Source: Bacillota bacterium (lineage in GTDB: Bacteria > Bacillota > Clostridia > Christensenellales > Aristaeellaceae). Taken from it: 34,899 bases of DNA. Below are positions 1 through 7,022 of this stretch, one piece after another (positions within the stretch are counted from its first letter, which is position 1; every line of letters starts with the position of its first letter). Position numbers and translations under genes: made by a program. Location of the stretch: the NCBI GenBank assembly GCA_023402355.1, contig JAEXCG010000110.1:1-34899 (forward strand), given 5' to 3'. A model generated the notes under the pieces. It had not been told where the DNA came from, did no database searches, and saw nothing but the letters and a program-made list of their open reading frames with translations.

Positions 1-84
1 TCTCAATAAAGCAATGGGGCTTATTAGGGTTAGCCTAATCGCCTTATTCTCCAACAAAACCTTCCCCCAAATACGCAATAACTT
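1..84. other. AT-rich window edge, no gene seen
   Basis: This stretch is clearly more AT-rich than what follows. No reading frame or RNA gene is convincing. A small hairpin (ATTAGG, 5-base loop, CCTAAT) occurs near 25-41, but it has no context to support a function. Confidence 0.4.
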
Positions 85-123
85 AAAAAGAAACTGTCAA
101 GCTAGAAAACGCTAGCTTGACAG
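85..123 (-). terminator. Intrinsic terminator of the glycerate kinase/phosphatase operon
   Basis: A perfect 12-bp inverted repeat (CTGTCAAGCTAG at 94-105 and its complement at 112-123, 6-base loop) is followed, reading the minus strand, by a T-rich run (bases 93-85). It lies 20 bases past the stop codon of the phosphatase gene, so it ends that minus-strand transcript. Confidence 0.88.
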
Positions 124-142
124 CCCCGTTTCATGTGGTGCG

Positions 143-601
143 TCATGCCTCAGGGCTGATCTGCCGCAGCAGCCCCTCGCAACCCTCCGCGATGTCGCGG
201 TAGCAGGCTTCAAAGTCGTCCGTATACCAGGGGTCGGCGACGTCCCCGGGGCGGTCCGTAAAGTCCATCAGGCGGTGAATTTTGCCCTCGCGGTCGTCGC
301 CGGTGATGCGAAGGAGGTTTCGCAGGTTCTGCCCGTCCATGACGATCAGCAGGTCGTAAGCGTCGTAGTCGGCGGGGCGAACCTGCACGGCGCGCTTGCC
401 CGCACAGGAGATGCCATGGCGGGCGAGCTCCCGCCGCGCGGGCGGGTAGACGGGGTTTCCGATCTCTTCGCGGCTGGTCGCCGCCGAGGCGACGGAGAAG
501 CTGCTTTCAAGTCCGCGCGCGGCGATCTGCTCCTTCAGGATAAATTCCGCCATCGGCGAGCGGCAGATGTTGCCGTGGCAGACGAACAGGATGCGTGTCA
601 T
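143..601 (-). CDS. Low-molecular-weight protein-tyrosine phosphatase
   Basis: This 152-residue cytoplasmic enzyme removes phosphate from phosphotyrosine through a cysteine intermediate. The P-loop CX5R is at the N-terminus (VCHGNICRS, Cys8 to Arg14), and the general-acid loop is DPWY at 123-126. Length matches the family (about 150 residues). I chose the ATG at 601, which puts the P-loop eight residues from the start as in the family; a start at 619 would add six residues. The gene follows the glycerate kinase gene by 55 bases on the same strand and is followed by a terminator. In Firmicutes such enzymes can act on protein-arginine or tyrosine phosphates or on capsule kinases; no cognate kinase is next to it, so the substrate is unknown. 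Confidence 0.93.
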   Translation of the reverse strand: MTRILFVCHGNICRSPMAEFILKEQIAARGLESSFSVASAATSREEIGNPVYPPARRELARHGISCAGKRAVQVRPADYDAYDLLIVMDGQNLRNLLRITGDDREGKIHRLMDFTDRPGDVADPWYTDDFEACYRDIAEGCEGLLRQISPEA

Positions 602-656
602 GTAAATCCAGTCCTTCATGAAACGTGTTTTTCTTGCGGGGAAGCGGAGGCGGCGT

Positions 657-1907
657 TCAGCGGATCAGGGCGATCGCCACGTCGTTCACGTTGGTGCCCG
701 TGGGCCCCGTCACCAGCAGCGCGTCCGTCGCTTCGAGCAGGCGATAGGTGTCGTTCTCGTCCAGATACGCCTCGATGGAGAGCCCCTTTTCCCGGCAGCG
801 CGCGGCCCAGCCGCCCGTGACGATGCCGCCCGCCGCGTCCGTCGGCCCGTCCGTGCCGTCGGAGCCCAGGGAACCTACGCACACGCCGGAAAGTCCGTCG
901 ATGCAAAGGCCCGCGGCGGCCGCGAGCTCCTGGTTGCGCCCGCCAAGGCCGTCGCCGCGCAGGTGTACGACGGTTTCGCCGCCCAGGATCAGCGCGCAGG
1001 GGGCCTGAAAGCAGGAGTTCCCCTCGCGTATTTCACGCGCCATGGAGGCGATCAGGCTGCCGGCCTCGCGCGCCTCGCAGGCCAGGGTCGTGGTGAGCAC
1101 GTGAGGGGCGTAGCCCAGACGGCGGCAGGCCTCGGACGCCGCCGCGCAGAGCCTGCGAACGCTGCCGGTGATCACGCTGGCGACGTTTGACAGCTGCTTG
1201 GGCGTCTCGCCGCCAAGCGCGCGCCGCACGCCTTCGCTGAGCGGAATTTGATACCTGCGGACGATCGCCATGGCTTCGGCGCTGGTGGAGGCGTCCGGAT
1301 AGGCGGGGCCGGAGGCGATGGCGTCAAGTGAGTCGCCCAGCACGTCGCTGAGCACGATGCTAAAGACGCGAGCGGGGGCGCAGCGCTGCGCGAAGCGTCC
1401 GCCCTTTACGCCGGACAGGTGCTTGCGCACGGTGTTGATCTGGCCGATATCCGCGCCGCAGGCGAGCAGCCTGCGCGTTATTTCCGCGAGGTCGTCGAGC
1501 GTGACGCCCTCGAGCGGGGATTCAAAGAGCGCGGACCCGCCGCCCGAGACGAGCAGCAGCACCACGTCCTGCGCGCCCGCCGCGTCGGCGAGCTCCAGGG
1601 CGCGCTGCCCGCCGCGCACGCTGTTTTCGTCCGGGACCGGGTGACCGGCCTCGAGAATTTCGAGCGGGCCGATGGGCCCCAGGCTGTGACCGTACTTGGT
1701 GACGACGAGGCCGCGCGCGACCTGCCCGCCCAGCAATTCATAGGCGGATGCGGCCATGCGCCACGCCGCCTTGCCGATGGCGACGAGCGTCACGGGTCCG
1801 TTCAGCGGGTGCGCGGCAAGCGCGTCGCGCACGGCGGCCTCGGGCAGCACGGCCTTTATGCTCTCGTCGAAAATTTGCCTCATTTCCTGCGCCATGGATG
1901 GACACAT
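657..1907 (-). CDS. Glycerate 2-kinase (MOFRL family)
   Basis: This 416-residue protein matches the GckA/TtuD-type glycerate kinases, which phosphorylate D-glycerate at C2 to give 2-phosphoglycerate and so feed glycerate into lower glycolysis. Visible signatures are IGKAA with Lys46, the glycine-rich LVSGGGSAL (119-127), NTVRKHLSGVKGGR (158-171), LSDVLGDSLDAIASGP (186-201) and a C-terminal MOFRL segment with SLGSDGTDGPTDAAGG. The ATG at 1907 is preferred because GAGGG lies 7 bases before it; an in-frame TTG at 1913 would overlap the spacing. A strong promoter lies just upstream, and the phosphatase gene follows on the same strand. Length is normal and no key motif is missing. Confidence 0.93.
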   Translation of the reverse strand: MCPSMAQEMRQIFDESIKAVLPEAAVRDALAAHPLNGPVTLVAIGKAAWRMAASAYELLGGQVARGLVVTKYGHSLGPIGPLEILEAGHPVPDENSVRGGQRALELADAAGAQDVVLLLVSGGGSALFESPLEGVTLDDLAEITRRLLACGADIGQINTVRKHLSGVKGGRFAQRCAPARVFSIVLSDVLGDSLDAIASGPAYPDASTSAEAMAIVRRYQIPLSEGVRRALGGETPKQLSNVASVITGSVRRLCAAASEACRRLGYAPHVLTTTLACEAREAGSLIASMAREIREGNSCFQAPCALILGGETVVHLRGDGLGGRNQELAAAAGLCIDGLSGVCVGSLGSDGTDGPTDAAGGIVTGGWAARCREKGLSIEAYLDENDTYRLLEATDALLVTGPTGTNVNDVAIALIR

Positions 1908-1943
1908 TTGCAATCCCTCGCTTCTTTCAATAGAGCTAGTCCC

Positions 1944-1972
1944 AATATAAGGGGTGGACGCTGCATTGTCAA
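1944..1972 (-). promoter_or_regulatory. Sigma-A-type promoter for glycerate kinase
   Basis: On the minus strand, TTGACA (1972-1967) is followed after 17 bases by TATATT (1949-1944), about 37 bases before the chosen start codon. The -35 box is a perfect match to consensus. Confidence 0.85.
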
Positions 1973-2063
1973 TCCTTTAGGCGACTGGAGACGGAAAAAT
2001 CGCGCTATAAATGCATAAGCCCATAAGGTATGCGTGGAATGGAAAGATGAACGGATACAGGAA

Positions 2064-2104
2064 CAAAAACAAGCGGCATCCTTGAATCGAGAAGGACGCC
2101 GCTT
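2064..2104 (-). terminator. Intrinsic terminator of the ATP-grasp/radical SAM operon
   Basis: A 13-bp stem with one mismatch (2071-2083 against 2092-2104, 8-base loop) is followed on the minus strand by a T-rich tract (2070-2064). It lies 22 bases after the epimerase stop codon. Confidence 0.85.
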
Positions 2105-2125
2105 GATTTACAGCTTGGCGAAGCG

Positions 2126-3085
2126 TTACAGGTTTTCCACGGTGAGGTCGACAAAGCTTTCAAACGTCTGCCCGGCGGGCAGGATCAGGATGGAGGACTC
2201 GTCGATCAGGCCCTTGCCGTACAGGTTGATGAAGTCCGTGGCGCAGGTCTGATGCTCCAGGCAGAAGCCGGGCCGATCGTGCGGGGTAAAGACGACGAGG
2301 TTGCGGAAAGCGTCCCCGCCGCGCAGGGTGATGCGCTGCGGACGGGCGCCCTCGTATACGACCTGCGCGCACAGGTCCTGCGTCATGCCCCGGAAGACGT
2401 TGTCCAGGTAGAGGCTTTCGACGCTGTGCAGCCCGCTTGATATGTCCTTGTCCGAGCCGGATACGTCGGCGATGACGCCGCTGGGCAGCAGGTTTTCGTC
2501 CGTCTCGTACACGCGGTGCACGGGCGCGGTGAGGAAGGCCTTGGACGCGTCCCCGCGCTTGGAGAAGTAGGGGTGGATGGCAAATCCGAAGGGCATTTCC
2601 TCGCCGCCCAGGTTTTCGACCCGCACGCCCAGGTGCAGGCCGTCCGATCGCAGCGTGTAGGTCACCGTTAGCCGGCAGGGGAAGGGATACCCTTCAAACA
2701 GCGGGCTGCCCTCGTAGATGGAGATCGTGCCGACGGCTACGGCGCAGTCTCCCTTCGCCTCGCAGCGCACGTCCCAGGGCTCGGTCATCACCAGGCCATG
2801 GCGCTGCACCTCCGCGCCGCGCTTGACCTGATGAATTTCGCGGTCCTTCCAGGTGTAGCGCGCGTCTCTGATGCGGTTTGGTGTGGGGAACAGCAGCGGG
2901 ATGCCATACTTGCTGCCGTACTCGCGGATGTCGGTGGGCTCCATGAGGATTTCGCCGCCGTCGTAGGTCCAGTGGTAGAGGTTGAAGCCCGCCTCGGGCA
3001 GCAGCTTGACGACGTGCCCGGCGCCTTCGAGCGTCCAGATGGGCAGATGGTGGGTGGGCTCGTAGCCCTGGGATACCGTGAACAT
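2126..3085 (-). CDS. Aldose 1-epimerase (galactose mutarotase)-like protein
   Basis: This 319-residue protein has the features of galactose-mutarotase-like beta-sandwich enzymes, which interconvert alpha and beta anomers of free sugars in the cytoplasm. The FAIHPYF motif carries the expected catalytic-type histidine, and a C-terminal CLEHQT supplies a candidate glutamate. The ATG at 3085 is chosen because AAAGGAG sits 8 bases upstream; an in-frame GTG at 3094 overlaps the kinase stop but lies too near that ribosome binding site. It is the last gene of a four-gene operon and starts 5 bases after the kinase stop. The exact sugar is not deducible, and the family includes members acting on hexose 6-phosphates. 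Confidence 0.85.
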   Translation of the reverse strand: MFTVSQGYEPTHHLPIWTLEGAGHVVKLLPEAGFNLYHWTYDGGEILMEPTDIREYGSKYGIPLLFPTPNRIRDARYTWKDREIHQVKRGAEVQRHGLVMTEPWDVRCEAKGDCAVAVGTISIYEGSPLFEGYPFPCRLTVTYTLRSDGLHLGVRVENLGGEEMPFGFAIHPYFSKRGDASKAFLTAPVHRVYETDENLLPSGVIADVSGSDKDISSGLHSVESLYLDNVFRGMTQDLCAQVVYEGARPQRITLRGGDAFRNLVVFTPHDRPGFCLEHQTCATDFINLYGKGLIDESSILILPAGQTFESFVDLTVENL

Positions 3086-3090
3086 GGCGA

Positions 3091-4095
3091 TCACTCCTTT
3101 ATGTTGTCCTTCGTTTCAGGCGGGACCTTGAGCAGCGCCTCCGCCTTTTGCAGCGCGCGCGGCACCATGCCGTCGCTTAGATACGACGCAAACAGGGCGA
3201 GGGCCTCCTCCCGCGCTTCGGGGAAGTTGAAAAAGGCCTCGATGTACTCCGTCAGGTAGAAAAAGTGCTGAGAGCAGGCGTAGAATGCGAACCGCTCCGG
3301 GCGCAGCGCATAGGGATAGCCGTGCTCCGGGAGGACGCGGTCGATCAGCTCGATTTGCTCGTCCGACCACATGTAAAACCACAGGTCGCGCTCCGGCGGG
3401 GCGAGCATCAGGCTGTCCCAGTCGATGATCGTCATTCGTCCTTCCCGCACGATGACGTTACCGCCCACGTCGCCGCTGGTGATGCAGAAAGCGTCCACGC
3501 TTCCCCGGCAGAGGGCGGCTGCGCGCCGGAGAAACGCGGCGGTATGCGCAAGCTCGTCCCGGCGGCCGCTGAGCAGGGCGAGCATCTGCGCGGCCTCGGG
3601 GATTTCGCTGCGGGCGAGACGCTCGGCCTCCCGCCGGAAGTCGCGCAGCGTGCCGCAGGAAAAGCGTTCCGTGCGAATCGGCGCGAGCTCCCCCACGTCG
3701 ACGCGGTATTGGCGCGCGAGCAGGGCGAAGAGGGGCTCCAGCGGGTAGTCCTCCGTGTGCACGCCCTCGACGAACGCGAAGACCGCGAGCACGCCGTCCT
3801 CGAAGAGGTTGAAGGGATTCCCCTGCGCGTCCGGGATGGGTTCGCTGATGTGGGTGATGCCGCGCTCGCGCAGGTATTCGATCACGCGGAAGCTTTCCAT
3901 GTAGTCGCTCATGTGCAGACGGTAGCAGACGACCTTGACGAAATAGGCCCGTCCGCCGCCTTCTGCGCGCCAGGTCTCGCCGTAAAACCCGCGCTCGCAG
4001 GGGCTCACGCGGCAGGCGGGCAGCGCGTAGCGCTCCGCGAGGAAGGCTTCAAGCCGGGCGATATAGGCGGCGTCGCGCTTCTTTTTGCTGAACAT
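3091..4095 (-). CDS. APH-fold phosphotransferase (aminoglycoside phosphotransferase family), substrate unknown
   Basis: This 334-residue protein resembles the aminoglycoside/choline/CotS kinase superfamily. Candidate ATP-site lysine is Lys54 (YFVKVV). The catalytic loop reads ITSGDVGGN (205-213) with Asp209 and Asn213, and the metal-binding motif is IDWD (224-227). The position usually occupied by His in HGD is Ser207, an uncommon substitution. The ATG at 4095 has AAAGGAA 6-7 bases upstream and avoids the 20-base overlap with the radical SAM gene that a start at 4140 would give. It is third in the operon with an ATP-grasp enzyme, a radical SAM protein and a mutarotase, so a small-molecule or sugar substrate is more likely than an antibiotic. 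That reading is inference. Confidence 0.82.
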   Translation of the reverse strand: MFSKKKRDAAYIARLEAFLAERYALPACRVSPCERGFYGETWRAEGGGRAYFVKVVCYRLHMSDYMESFRVIEYLRERGITHISEPIPDAQGNPFNLFEDGVLAVFAFVEGVHTEDYPLEPLFALLARQYRVDVGELAPIRTERFSCGTLRDFRREAERLARSEIPEAAQMLALLSGRRDELAHTAAFLRRAAALCRGSVDAFCITSGDVGGNVIVREGRMTIIDWDSLMLAPPERDLWFYMWSDEQIELIDRVLPEHGYPYALRPERFAFYACSQHFFYLTEYIEAFFNFPEAREEALALFASYLSDGMVPRALQKAEALLKVPPETKDNIKE

Positions 4096-4120
4096 GCGGT
4101 TTCCTTTCAGGTGTGCGGCT

Positions 4121-4999
4121 TTATACGCCCGTGCCGTCAAAGGCAGGGATGAACGCCTTGTCCGCGGCGGCGATCTCCTGCGCGTACCCCTCCGTGAGCC
4201 CGATGGCGCGCATGTGCGAAAGCACGCGGGCGTACTCGCTCTTCTTCAGCCTGCGGTTCATGCCGGGGTACTTTGCCGCCTCGCCGCAGGGCGTGTACTG
4301 GCCCATCAGGCTGACCGGCGTGCCCTTCGGCAGGTTTTCCTCGATCCAGTTGAGCACGCGCATGGAGTGGCCGGTGAGCCCGGGCAGCACGAGATGGCGC
4401 ACGAGCGTGCCGCGCGTCATCAGGCCGTCCCCATCGTAGACGGGCAGGCCCGTCTGGCGGCACATCTCCTTGAGGGCGTCCTTGCAGACCTCGGGATAGT
4501 CCTGCGCGTCCGAGTAGACGCGCGCGGCGTCCGCGTCGATGTACTTGAAGTCGGGCAGGTAGACGTCGACGATCCCCTCGAGCGAGCGGAGCGTCCGGAC
4601 GGACTCGTACCCGCCGCAGTTGTACACGATGGGCAGGCGCGGCCGATAGAGGGAAAGGGCTTTTAAGATGGCGGGAACGAAGTGCGTGGGGTTGACGAGG
4701 TTGATGTTGTGCGCGCCCTGCGCCTCGAGCTCCCGGAAGATGTCGGCCAGGCGCTCGGGGGAAATGTCGGCGCCTTCGCCCCCGTGGCTGATTCCGTAGT
4801 TCTGGCAAAAGACGCAGCCCAGGTTGCAGCCGGAGAAGAAGACGGCGCCGCTGCCGCGCGTGCCGCTGATGCACGGCTCCTCCCACAGGTGCAGCGCCGC
4901 GCGGGCGACGCGGGGGGTGAGCGCCATGCGGCAGCGGCCCGCGCCGGACGTGTCCGTGCGCTCCGCGTGGCAGCGGCGGGGACAAATATCACAGATCAT
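4121..4999 (-). CDS. Radical SAM protein, PflX/pyruvate-formate-lyase-activase-like
   Basis: This 292-residue protein carries the radical SAM cluster motif CxxxCxxC as SGCNLGCVFCQN (Cys58, Cys62, Cys65), which binds the 4Fe-4S cluster that cleaves S-adenosylmethionine. An additional N-terminal set (Cys3, Cys6, Cys10, Cys23; start MICDICPRRC) resembles that of PflX-type proteins and could bind another metal centre. No glycyl-radical enzyme gene is nearby, so the name does not imply activation of pyruvate formate-lyase. Its start codon overlaps the stop of the ATP-grasp gene (ATGA), indicating translational coupling. Family assignment is good; the substrate is unknown. Confidence 0.88.
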   Translation of the reverse strand: MICDICPRRCHAERTDTSGAGRCRMALTPRVARAALHLWEEPCISGTRGSGAVFFSGCNLGCVFCQNYGISHGGEGADISPERLADIFRELEAQGAHNINLVNPTHFVPAILKALSLYRPRLPIVYNCGGYESVRTLRSLEGIVDVYLPDFKYIDADAARVYSDAQDYPEVCKDALKEMCRQTGLPVYDGDGLMTRGTLVRHLVLPGLTGHSMRVLNWIEENLPKGTPVSLMGQYTPCGEAAKYPGMNRRLKKSEYARVLSHMRAIGLTEGYAQEIAAADKAFIPAFDGTGV

Positions 5000-6000
5000 A
5001 GGTCGATAAACTCCTCAAAGCGGGGCAGGATGCCGATTCCGTCCGGGAAGTGCGCGGCAAACTGCGGAATGGCGTGGCTGGGGAAGGAGTTGCCCTCGAT
5101 GAACACGGGGCCGGTCGGGGTGATGGCCACATCCCACGCGACAAAGCGCACCTGCGGCACGACGCGCGAGGCGTCCAGGCACATCTTGACCGCTTCCTTC
5201 CAATAAGGAATGGCGGTGCCGGGGATGCGCTTACCGGTCATGGGATGGAACTCGTAGGCTTCGCCCGACTTGTTCGCGCCCACGGCGCGGATGACGCCGG
5301 TGTCCAGATCGATCGGGGCGGCCATGCCGCCGCAGTCGACGTTGTCCATGACCTTGCCGTTGCCGATGCGGATGTAGGCGTAGACGACGCCCTGCTTCTT
5401 ATCCCCCAGGAGCGTCGCGATGCGCAGGGTGTTGACGGAGGTGGGGCACAGCGCGGCGAGGTCCGGGTGCTGCACGACGCATTCCTCCACGATGCCGATG
5501 CCCGCGTCCTTGAGGCTCAGGTACAGCGCGTCGGGGCGCTGCAACTGCTCGGGCGTGACCTTGAGGATGCCCTGGCCGCTGGAGCCGTCCAGGGGCTTGC
5601 AGATGAGCGGGCCCTTGCCCTTGACGAACTCGCGGAACTGCTCCGGCGTCGCGTCGCGCAGGTTGAGCCAGGCGCGCTTCACCTGATCCGAGAAGAGCGT
5701 GTTGAACTCGTTCTTGTTGTCGAAGTAGTGCCAGAACTCCTTGTCGTTCATGCGCGCGACGATGCTGTTGGAGATGCCGCGCGTGATCTGCGTCCGACGC
5801 TGCGCGGGCGACAGGCGGTACATTTCCGCGATCTTGTAGTCGATGTAGCCCGCGTTGTAGCGGACGGCGCACTGCATCATGTCCGCGAGCAGCCACCAGG
5901 TCGGCTTGCCGGTCTTCTCGTGCAGCATGCGCGCGGTCTTCATCATCGCGCCGTAGTCCATGCGCGCCGCGCGCTTTACCATATAGCTGATTTTGCTCAT
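4996..6000 (-). CDS. Sugar-transfer-associated ATP-grasp enzyme
   Basis: This 334-residue protein resembles the ATP-grasp family found with capsule and exopolysaccharide sugar transferases. Such enzymes join a carboxylate to an amine or similar acceptor with ATP. The nucleotide-binding region is LICKPLDGSSGQGI (132-145, Lys135 and the glycine-rich loop), and a metal-site segment FIEGNSFPS lies near the C-terminus. The N-terminal 100 residues form the family-specific part before the ATP-grasp core. The start has AGGGG 8 bases upstream. It is the first gene of the operon, under a consensus promoter, and overlaps the next gene by 4 bases. The acceptor and donor are unknown. Confidence 0.85.
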   Translation of the reverse strand: MSKISYMVKRAARMDYGAMMKTARMLHEKTGKPTWWLLADMMQCAVRYNAGYIDYKIAEMYRLSPAQRRTQITRGISNSIVARMNDKEFWHYFDNKNEFNTLFSDQVKRAWLNLRDATPEQFREFVKGKGPLICKPLDGSSGQGILKVTPEQLQRPDALYLSLKDAGIGIVEECVVQHPDLAALCPTSVNTLRIATLLGDKKQGVVYAYIRIGNGKVMDNVDCGGMAAPIDLDTGVIRAVGANKSGEAYEFHPMTGKRIPGTAIPYWKEAVKMCLDASRVVPQVRFVAWDVAITPTGPVFIEGNSFPSHAIPQFAAHFPDGIGILPRFEEFIDL

Positions 6001-6041
6001 GGCTTTCGCCCCTTCAATCCTTTTTCCGCATTTTCACCTTT

Positions 6042-6070
6042 ATTGTATCCATTTGCAAAGATACTGTCAA
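6042..6070 (-). promoter_or_regulatory. Sigma-A-type promoter of the ATP-grasp operon
   Basis: On the minus strand, TTGACA (6070-6065) and TACAAT (6047-6042) are separated by 17 bases, about 40 bases before the ATP-grasp start codon. Confidence 0.87.
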
Positions 6071-6132
6071 ACAAAACGAGAATTGGCAGAAAAAAGAAGG
6101 ACCCGATGAGGGCTGCCGCGTCCGGACAACAG

Positions 6133-6166
6133 AACGGGGACGCCGCCGCGATGCTGCGTCCCCGTT
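6133..6166 (-). terminator. Hairpin after the SH3 gene, probable terminator
   Basis: An 11-bp perfect stem (AACGGGGACGC at 6133-6143 with its complement at 6156-6166) lies 27 bases past the stop codon of the SH3 gene. The T run after it on the minus strand is weak (GTTCTGTTG), so termination may be partial. No gene runs into it on the plus strand. Confidence 0.6.
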
Positions 6167-6192
6167 TTAGAAGCGAATTTGTGCCTGTCAGA

Positions 6193-6618
6193 TCAGTCCT
6201 TTAAGACGCCCGCGCCCACGTACTTGCTGCTGCAATAGCCCCAGTAGCCGTCGTATTTCACGGGCAGCCAGTCGCTGCTCAGCGGGATGTATTGCAGGCG
6301 GGCGTGGTGCGGAATGGACGCGGCCACTTCGTACTCGGCGCCCGGCCCTTCGCGCAGGTTCAGGTGACCGCTCACCGTGTTGGCATAGCCGTCGACGAGA
6401 AGGCGTTCGTCGAACCCGTCCGGAAGCACCCTGCTGAGGAATTTTTTCATGATGTAGCCGGAGCAGGGGGCATGTACCCGGTCCCATTCCGGATTGCAGG
6501 GATCGACGGACACCGGTGTGCCGCGCTCCAGGCGCTGCAGGATCACGGCATCCGTGCTCGGCTCCTTGCGCACGTTGACCGTCTGGTTGATGGGGGTGTT
6601 GACGTACTTGGTGGTCAT
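6193..6618 (-). CDS. Small protein with two bacterial SH3 domains
   Basis: The 141-residue product has two SH3-type repeats. Each begins with a typical core strand (VNVRKEPSTDAVIL near 15-28 and LNLREGPGAEYEV near 91-103) and ends in a similar aromatic segment (GYIMKKFL and GYCSSKYV). Bacterial SH3 domains usually bind peptidoglycan or metal ions outside the cell, yet no signal peptide or membrane segment is visible with this start. The ATG at 6618 has a GGAAG-type site upstream. A GTG at 6699 would add 27 polar residues but still no signal peptide. It is monocistronic with its own promoter and a leader of roughly 130 bases. Its function is unknown. Confidence 0.8.
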   Translation of the reverse strand: MTTKYVNTPINQTVNVRKEPSTDAVILQRLERGTPVSVDPCNPEWDRVHAPCSGYIMKKFLSRVLPDGFDERLLVDGYANTVSGHLNLREGPGAEYEVAASIPHHARLQYIPLSSDWLPVKYDGYWGYCSSKYVGAGVLKD

Positions 6619-6752
6619 CTTTTCTTCCTTCTTTCTTTTGTGTCGGGCGGGGGAGCCGCGATTACACCCCTCCTCCCAGGGACTACGCTCGCGCAGCACG
6701 TGCTTGCGTCCGATGGAAGCATCCTATTTGAAATCGCGTCCTTTGTGCTTTT

Positions 6753-6780
6753 ATTGTAACACGCTTTTGAGACATGTCAA
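6753..6780 (-). promoter_or_regulatory. Sigma-A-type promoter for the SH3 gene
   Basis: TTGACA (6780-6775) and TACAAT (6758-6753) on the minus strand with a 16-base spacer. The predicted start lies near 6746, giving a leader of about 130 bases before the ATG at 6618. Confidence 0.82.
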
Positions 6781-6937
6781 TCGTGAATAAGAAACGGATA
6801 CATAAATTGTACATCTGTTTCATACATTCCTGTATCGTCTCAGTTTAACAAAAGTTGAACTTCGCCGGTTATGCTGATGACGCCGCGATAGACGCGCCGC
6901 CTCCGCCGCTTCCGTTTTATGGACTGCCGGACAAAGC

Positions 6938-6966
6938 TTGCATATGCGTATAAAAATGTGTATAAT
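6938..6966 (+). promoter_or_regulatory. Sigma-A-type promoter for murA
   Basis: TTGCAT (6938-6943) and TATAAT (6961-6966) are separated by 17 bases, 57 bases before the murA start codon. Confidence 0.83.
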
Positions 6967-7022
6967 AAGATGCTAGGCTATCATCATTCTGCCGCATCCG
7001 CGGCTTTCATGGGAGAGACGGC

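Larger units (their letters stand above)
6619..7022. other. Divergent intergenic region between the SH3 gene and murA
   Basis: This 404-base region holds the minus-strand SH3 promoter and long leader on the left and the murA promoter on the right. The leader has a short palindrome, AGCACGTGCT, near 6696-6705. The part between the promoters (about 6781-6937) is AT-richer at its left and contains spaced TACAT elements and an inverted GATACA/TGTATC pair. No further gene is seen. Confidence 0.6.

Noticed and set aside
275..820. Plus-strand open frame opposite the phosphatase and glycerate kinase genes
   Set aside because: Arg/Ala/Gly-rich composition typical of antisense frames in GC-rich genes; it spans two well-supported minus-strand genes and has no ribosome binding site or family signature.
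3265..4152. Plus-strand 295-codon open frame opposite the APH-fold kinase gene
   Set aside because: It mirrors the kinase gene, has no recognisable motifs and lies opposite a coding gene with catalytic residues in place.
4121..4999. Radical SAM protein as a true pyruvate formate-lyase activase
   Set aside because: The additional N-terminal cysteines fit PflX-type proteins better, and no glycyl-radical enzyme gene is nearby.
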